The notes under the pieces are model-generated. The model saw nothing but the letters and a program-made list of their open reading frames with translations. It did no database searches and was not told the origin of the DNA. Positions 33,296 to 37,285 of a stretch of DNA of 37,285 bases are shown here, piece after piece (within the stretch, counting starts at the first letter, position 1; each line of letters begins with the position of its first letter). The stretch is from Gammaproteobacteria bacterium (lineage in GTDB: Bacteria; Pseudomonadota; Gammaproteobacteria; Steroidobacterales; Rariloculaceae): the NCBI GenBank assembly GCA_022825505.1, contig JAJDWR010000081.1, positions 1 through 37,285 of the forward strand, read 5' to 3'. The translations under genes and the position numbers were made by a program.

Positions 33296-35488
33296 CTATT
33301 GCTTTGTCTTGCGGAATACCATACCCGACCAGCCGGCCCCGCGGTTGTGCTCCACGACGATTCCCGCCACCGCGCCGGCCATCGACGCCTGGTTGAGGTC
33401 GCGGTCGCTGCGGTACTGGAAGCCGACGATCTCGGCGCGCATCACGTCGTGCACGGCCACGCGGCAGGCGTCGCCCTGGCGATGCCCGCTCACGAACCCG
33501 TGCTGGCTGCCGGCCATGGGCTGCATGACCGGCAGCGGCAGCCGCGGCGGCCATTGCTCGTCCGCCGCGTCCTTCTGCAGTTCCGCGGTGCGGTGCAGCG
33601 GAGAACTATCGGCGCCCTCGCCGAACAGGCGAAGGTATTCGTCGACGATATCCCCCTCGCCCTCTTCGGGAGGCGTGTAGCCATGGCTGGACTGGCGCTC
33701 CCTGGCTTCCTGCCTGAGGTTCTCGAGCTTCGCCGGCGTGGCGAACTCGGCCTTCAGATCGTCGCTCATGCGCCCGTCGATCACGGTGGTGTAGCCGTCG
33801 TGGTCGTAGTCGCCGCCGCTTTCCTCGTACGCCAGGGCGCGCTTCCAGGCCATGTAGCGGTAGGTGCGGGTGCGCTCGGCCTCCCGCTTCTGCCTTTGCT
33901 CGAGCTCGCTGTCCGTCAGACTGCTGTCCGCCCTTCCCCCGTACGGATCGTCGTATTCGCCGTTGTACAACTTCTCGATGTCCTCCTCCCGGGCTTCCGT
34001 GTCGGCCAGCTCCACGGCCTCCTGCTTGGCATCCCCGGTGAGCCAGGAGCCGTCGCCCGCGGCCTTCTGCAACGTATCCCGCATGCCCTGGGCGTCCATG
34101 TGGCTCCAGTAGTGGGGCGACTCGCCGCCATCGGGGTCTCTCAGGATGTAGGCGAAATCGTCCTTCGTGACTCGCTGGTCGTCGGTCACGTCGAAACCCT
34201 GGGTGACCCCCGCCTCGAAGGGCAAGGGCGAAAAGGGGAAGCCCACGGGGATCCGGCCGAGCCGGTCCCGCGGGACTTCTTCGCCGTTGCTGAAGTTGGG
34301 CCCGGCGTCGACCCTGGCGGGCACGATCACGACCGGGCGCTGGCGCGGGCGCGACGGATGCCAGGGAATATCGCCCCGCATCACGTTCATCGAGTTCTCG
34401 TAGGCGACGCCCCTGATGACGTGGGTCACCGACGACACCTGCCAGTAGCTGGACCATGGAATGGCCGGGATCAGGCGCCTGTCGAGCTGAATCGTGCGCC
34501 CCGGACGGATTGACGGCTGGCGGGACCGGAGGCTGGCCACCAGCAGTTCCGCCCCGCGGCCGCGGGTCTCGAAGCTGGCGCGCATCTGCGCCTCCTCCAG
34601 GCTGACGTGCTCGCCGGAAACGACATCGCCGATCGGGCCGTATCCGAGGCGCCGGAACGCGCCCTTGGTCGGGTCGTCGAGCAGGCCGGCCCGCGAACGG
34701 CTGCCGCGATAGGAGCCGATGACGCCCACCTCCACCTGGCCGTCGGGCGGGTCGTCGTCGCCGGTTTCGGGACCGATGCCCATCCGGAACGAGACGTCCC
34801 TGGGCGCCTTGTCGTTGAGCATGAGGTGGACCTCGCAATTCTCGACATCCGTCATCACCTCCAGGCGGATGCCCAGGCGTCCGAAGAATTCGCCGAACCA
34901 CGCCGCCATGGACTGGCCGGCGGCGATCGCGTGCGGGATGAAGTCCAGGTCCCCGCGCAAGCCGTTGTGCACGGTGATCGCGGGATGCTCCGGCACGACC
35001 GGGTTGAGCGTGGCCCGGCCGTCGTTGCCCGCCGCCAACCCCAGCACGCCGCCCACGATTTCGGCCGCGGAGTGGGCGCGGAACGCGCCCCAGACATGCT
35101 GCTTCCTCAGGTGATTGACAACGTCCTGCACGACGACCTGGAGATAGGTCTCGGCCCTGCGGGTGCGCTGGCTGTAGCTCCGGAAGGGCTCGACCGCGGC
35201 GACGAACCCCGGGAAGCACCGGAGCTGCCTGCCGTCCTCGTCATCTTCGTCGGCGCGCGCCCCGATGTAGATCGACGCCTTCATGCCCACGAAGATGCCC
35301 GCGTTGATGGCTGTGCCCATGGCGGTCAGCACGGATTCGACCGGGCGGCCCCGCTCGGTAACCCTAAACGAGAGTCTTGCCGTCCATCCGCCGTTATACT
35401 CCTCCGAGACCTGGAGGTCGCCGACATGGAAATCGCCTCCCTCGACCCGGAGCGTCGCGGCGTATTGTGGATAATCTGTTGCACTCAT
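33296..35488 (-). CDS. Divergent VgrG-like T6SS spike/hub protein A with large OB-fold insertion
   Basis: A 730-residue paralogue of the gene downstream. The hub-like part (1-400) shares clear matches with it, for example WFGEFFGRLGIRLEV against WLGAIFGRLSIRIEL. The OB-fold opens with DRLGRIPVGFPF (408-419), then about 230 residues intervene. These are acidic and helical, with an EF-hand-like loop D560-Y-D-H-D-G...D571 (DYDHDGYTTVID). The OB-fold resumes at LPVMQPMAGSQHGFVSGHR (652-670). It has no beta-helix needle and ends within 40 residues. The start is at 35488 with a GGGAGG site 7 bases upstream. It is 72 bases from paralogue B, so the two form one operon. The insert could bind calcium or an effector (inference). 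Confidence 0.68.
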   Translation of the reverse strand: MSATDYPQYAATLRVEGGDFHVGDLQVSEEYNGGWTARLSFRVTERGRPVESVLTAMGTAINAGIFVGMKASIYIGARADEDDEDGRQLRCFPGFVAAVEPFRSYSQRTRRAETYLQVVVQDVVNHLRKQHVWGAFRAHSAAEIVGGVLGLAAGNDGRATLNPVVPEHPAITVHNGLRGDLDFIPHAIAAGQSMAAWFGEFFGRLGIRLEVMTDVENCEVHLMLNDKAPRDVSFRMGIGPETGDDDPPDGQVEVGVIGSYRGSRSRAGLLDDPTKGAFRRLGYGPIGDVVSGEHVSLEEAQMRASFETRGRGAELLVASLRSRQPSIRPGRTIQLDRRLIPAIPWSSYWQVSSVTHVIRGVAYENSMNVMRGDIPWHPSRPRQRPVVIVPARVDAGPNFSNGEEVPRDRLGRIPVGFPFSPLPFEAGVTQGFDVTDDQRVTKDDFAYILRDPDGGESPHYWSHMDAQGMRDTLQKAAGDGSWLTGDAKQEAVELADTEAREEDIEKLYNGEYDDPYGGRADSSLTDSELEQRQKREAERTRTYRYMAWKRALAYEESGGDYDHDGYTTVIDGRMSDDLKAEFATPAKLENLRQEARERQSSHGYTPPEEGEGDIVDEYLRLFGEGADSSPLHRTAELQKDAADEQWPPRLPLPVMQPMAGSQHGFVSGHRQGDACRVAVHDVMRAEIVGFQYRSDRDLNQASMAGAVAGIVVEHNRGAGWSGMVFRKTKQ

Positions 35489-35906
35489 ATTCGCCTCCCT
35501 ACGGCCGGTTCGCGGCCGTGTTCGCTGTCCGTCGCCGCGCCGCCGCGGCCGCCCCGCCGCGCCATGGCCCCGCCCGTTCCGGAAAGGGCCGCGGAGCGCG
35601 CAGCATCGCCCAAACTGTTGCGCCGCCTGGCGCATGCCGATAAATTGAATGGTGGATGGCCGCGGGGCCAGTCACCTTTTGCAAGCAGCGCATTGAGCAT
35701 GGGAAAAGTTTATACTAGCAACGCTTACCGGGGAGCAGTGTCGGCATTTCATTTAGTGCGGCAAACGCTATCATTGGACATCAAATCGAACCAACAGGCG
35801 ATTCGGCAGCGGCCGCGCCCTTCGCCGTTTCCGGTCCGGACGCGCCGCACGCCGCAAGGCCTTCCGCGTTGAACGCGCCCCGGGGCGCGTAGCGGGCAAT
35901 CCGTCC
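35489..35906. other. Divergent intergenic region between the VgrG-like operon and the right-edge gene
   Basis: 418 bases with no supported gene. An AT-richer stretch at about 35690-35790 has -10-like sequences for both directions (TATACT at 35711 on the plus strand, overlapping TATAAA on the minus strand), but no good -35 partner. It probably holds promoters for both sides. Confidence 0.35.
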
Positions 35907-37285
35907 ATGGCCGGCTTGTTTCTGGATCAGGGTTGGCGCGGCCGCGTGGCCGCCGATCCCTCCGCAGCGCTGCTGGCTGGCGCGTGGTTCGGCGACCCGC
36001 CCGGCATCCGCGCGGCCATGGCCGCCGCCGTGGGCGACCTGCCGCGGGCCGCCGCCATTGCCGGGGGGCCGTGGCAGCGCCTGGCGGAGGGCGACCTGGC
36101 CGCGGCGCTGCGGGAGGCGCGCGGAGAGCGCACCGGCGGGCAGCCCATGGAGATGGCGCTGGCCGAGGCCGAGGCGCTCATCATGGCCGGCGCGGTGGTT
36201 TCCGGCCTCGACCGCCTGCTGGACATGCACCGGGCCATGTACGCCGCCGCCACCGTGGCGCTGGCCCGCCATCGCCACCGCTTCGGCGATCACACCGGCG
36301 CGGCCGACGTGGCCCTGTCCCTGCCGGGGCACGCGCAGGCCGCCATCGTCTGCGCCAAGGCGGCTCTGATCGAGAACCGCGCGGCCGCGGCGATACGGTC
36401 GATCGAACCTTACCTTTCCGGCGTGGCGCCGGTTCCCGACGCCATGTTGGCCGGGGCGCTGGCCACGCTCGCGGCGTCCGCGCTGGCCAAATTGGGCCGG
36501 GGCGAGGAGCTGGCGCGCCTGGCGTCCGGCCTGCTGGGCGCCGGCGACCTGGACGACGAGATGAAACCGGCGGTCGCGCGGGTAGCCTGGACCGCCGGGC
36601 GCGCCAGGGAAGCATGGGATTGCTTCAAGCCCGACATGGGTCCGTGGTGCGTCGCGGCGCGCCTGGAATTGGCGGAGCTTGCCGGGAACGCCGAACTCGC
36701 CTCGCGCCTGAGCGCCGAGGCCGGCGCCCTGGCCGCGCCCGCGCTGCCGGCGCTCAAGCTGCTGAAGGGCGTCGGGCCCGAGGCCGGCATGGCCGCCAAG
36801 GTGCTTGCGGCGGGCCGCGGGGTCCATGTGTGGCGCACCCATCCGACCCGGTGGGCGCCCTGGGTCGAGGCGGCGCGGGCCACGGAGGCGAAGATCGAGC
36901 TGTACGATCTCGCGTCGGGCCGCCTGCCGGACGAGGGCGACCTGCCCGATGTGGCGATGGACGACAGCGCGCTGCTGGACCTGGTGGAACCGCGCCCTGT
37001 CCCGGTCCGGCCCGCCGCCGATGGCGCCGGCGTGTGGGTGGAGCCGCAGCTTTGCGGAGGCATCGGCGCCGGCCACGACTGGCCGGGCGCCGAGGACGAG
37101 GCTCTCCGGGCGCGCCTGGGGAAGGCGCTCGCGGAGTCGCCCGAGCGGGCGGCGGCGCTCGTGCTGAGCGCTGAGACGGCGCTCGCCATCGCCGCCTCCG
37201 GCCGGCCCGCGCTGGTGGTGGCGCCGCCGGGCGATCCTTTCTGGGCCGGCCCGCTGCCGGCGCGGGCATGGCCCGCGATGGCCGC
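35907..37285 (+). CDS. Large alanine-rich helical protein of unknown function, partial at the right edge
   Basis: A frame open from ATG 35907 to the edge of the window (459 codons) with no stop. It starts MAGLFLDQGWRGRVAADPSA. Composition is strongly Ala/Leu/Glu helical with repeat-like pairs of helices (AAIVCAKAALIENRAAAAIR, then EEMKPAVARV-type stretches), reminiscent of TPR proteins. No catalytic motif is seen. The GC-rich third positions fit real coding better than the frames on the opposite strand, which are Arg/Pro/Gly-rich. It is divergent from the VgrG-like operon. A T6SS-associated role is possible but unsupported by motif. Confidence 0.65.
   Translation, partial: MAGLFLDQGWRGRVAADPSAALLAGAWFGDPPGIRAAMAAAVGDLPRAAAIAGGPWQRLAEGDLAAALREARGERTGGQPMEMALAEAEALIMAGAVVSGLDRLLDMHRAMYAAATVALARHRHRFGDHTGAADVALSLPGHAQAAIVCAKAALIENRAAAAIRSIEPYLSGVAPVPDAMLAGALATLAASALAKLGRGEELARLASGLLGAGDLDDEMKPAVARVAWTAGRAREAWDCFKPDMGPWCVAARLELAELAGNAELASRLSAEAGALAAPALPALKLLKGVGPEAGMAAKVLAAGRGVHVWRTHPTRWAPWVEAARATEAKIELYDLASGRLPDEGDLPDVAMDDSALLDLVEPRPVPVRPAADGAGVWVEPQLCGGIGAGHDWPGAEDEALRARLGKALAESPERAAALVLSAETALAIAASGRPALVVAPPGDPFWAGPLPARAWPAMA

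Noticed and set aside
35781..37076. Long minus-strand open frame of 431 codons
   Set aside because: Composition is dominated by Gly/Arg/Pro/His with no domain, as expected opposite a GC-rich gene. The plus-strand frame from 35907 has balanced helical protein composition.

Overview
The window is high-GC DNA from a proteobacterium, most likely an uncultivated gammaproteobacterium. The signs are a TonB-dependent-receptor-type outer-membrane protein, an autotransporter-like adhesin, a canonical type VI secretion (T6SS) sheath pair, GT25 and FkbM surface-glycan enzymes, and mobile DNA typical of proteobacterial accessory regions. No rRNA, tRNA or CRISPR array was seen, so finer taxonomy is not supported.

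Layout. (1) 0.1-11.5 kb is a cell-surface region. It holds a 2019-residue secreted protein with Calx-beta-like repeats and a C-terminal beta-barrel, preceded by a 10-copy GTTCC tract that could make it phase variable. It also holds a small zinc-ribbon protein, a K+-channel-like protein overlapping a DUF1971 protein, and a lipoprotein subtilase whose apparent pro-domain is made from a separate, translationally coupled gene. (2) 11.7-15.0 kb carries tssB and tssC, with both sigma70-like and sigma54-like promoter matches upstream, followed by a pentapeptide-repeat protein. (3) 15.1-18.7 kb holds an orphan IS607-like serine recombinase and a complete-looking group II intron lying beside a truncated TonB-dependent receptor gene. 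(4) 19.0-22.6 kb holds surface-polysaccharide genes: an FkbM methyltransferase, a GT25 glycosyltransferase and a GalE-type epimerase.

(5) 22.6-27.5 kb is a decayed mobile region. It has fragments of a DUF2493 protein and a MobF relaxase, two mutually similar tiny membrane proteins, an 18-bp iteron-like array, several hairpins, and an inverted pair of 10-bp-periodic repeats near its ends. (6) 27.5-31.5 kb is a probable defence/addiction operon: a FitAB-type toxin-antitoxin with a good operator candidate, followed by an MmeI-like single-chain restriction-modification enzyme. Two tiny membrane peptides lie next to it. (7) 31.5-37.3 kb returns to T6SS-type genes. Two divergent VgrG-like paralogues have their OB-fold interrupted by long insertions and no beta-helical needle. 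A long alanine-rich helical protein of unknown function runs off the right edge.

The T6SS genes at 11.7-15.0 kb and 31.5-37.3 kb may once have been adjacent and been separated by the 16-kb accessory segment. The most unusual content is the VgrG-like pair, the GTTCC tract before the giant adhesin, the split protease/pro-domain pair and the iteron-like array at the relaxase start.
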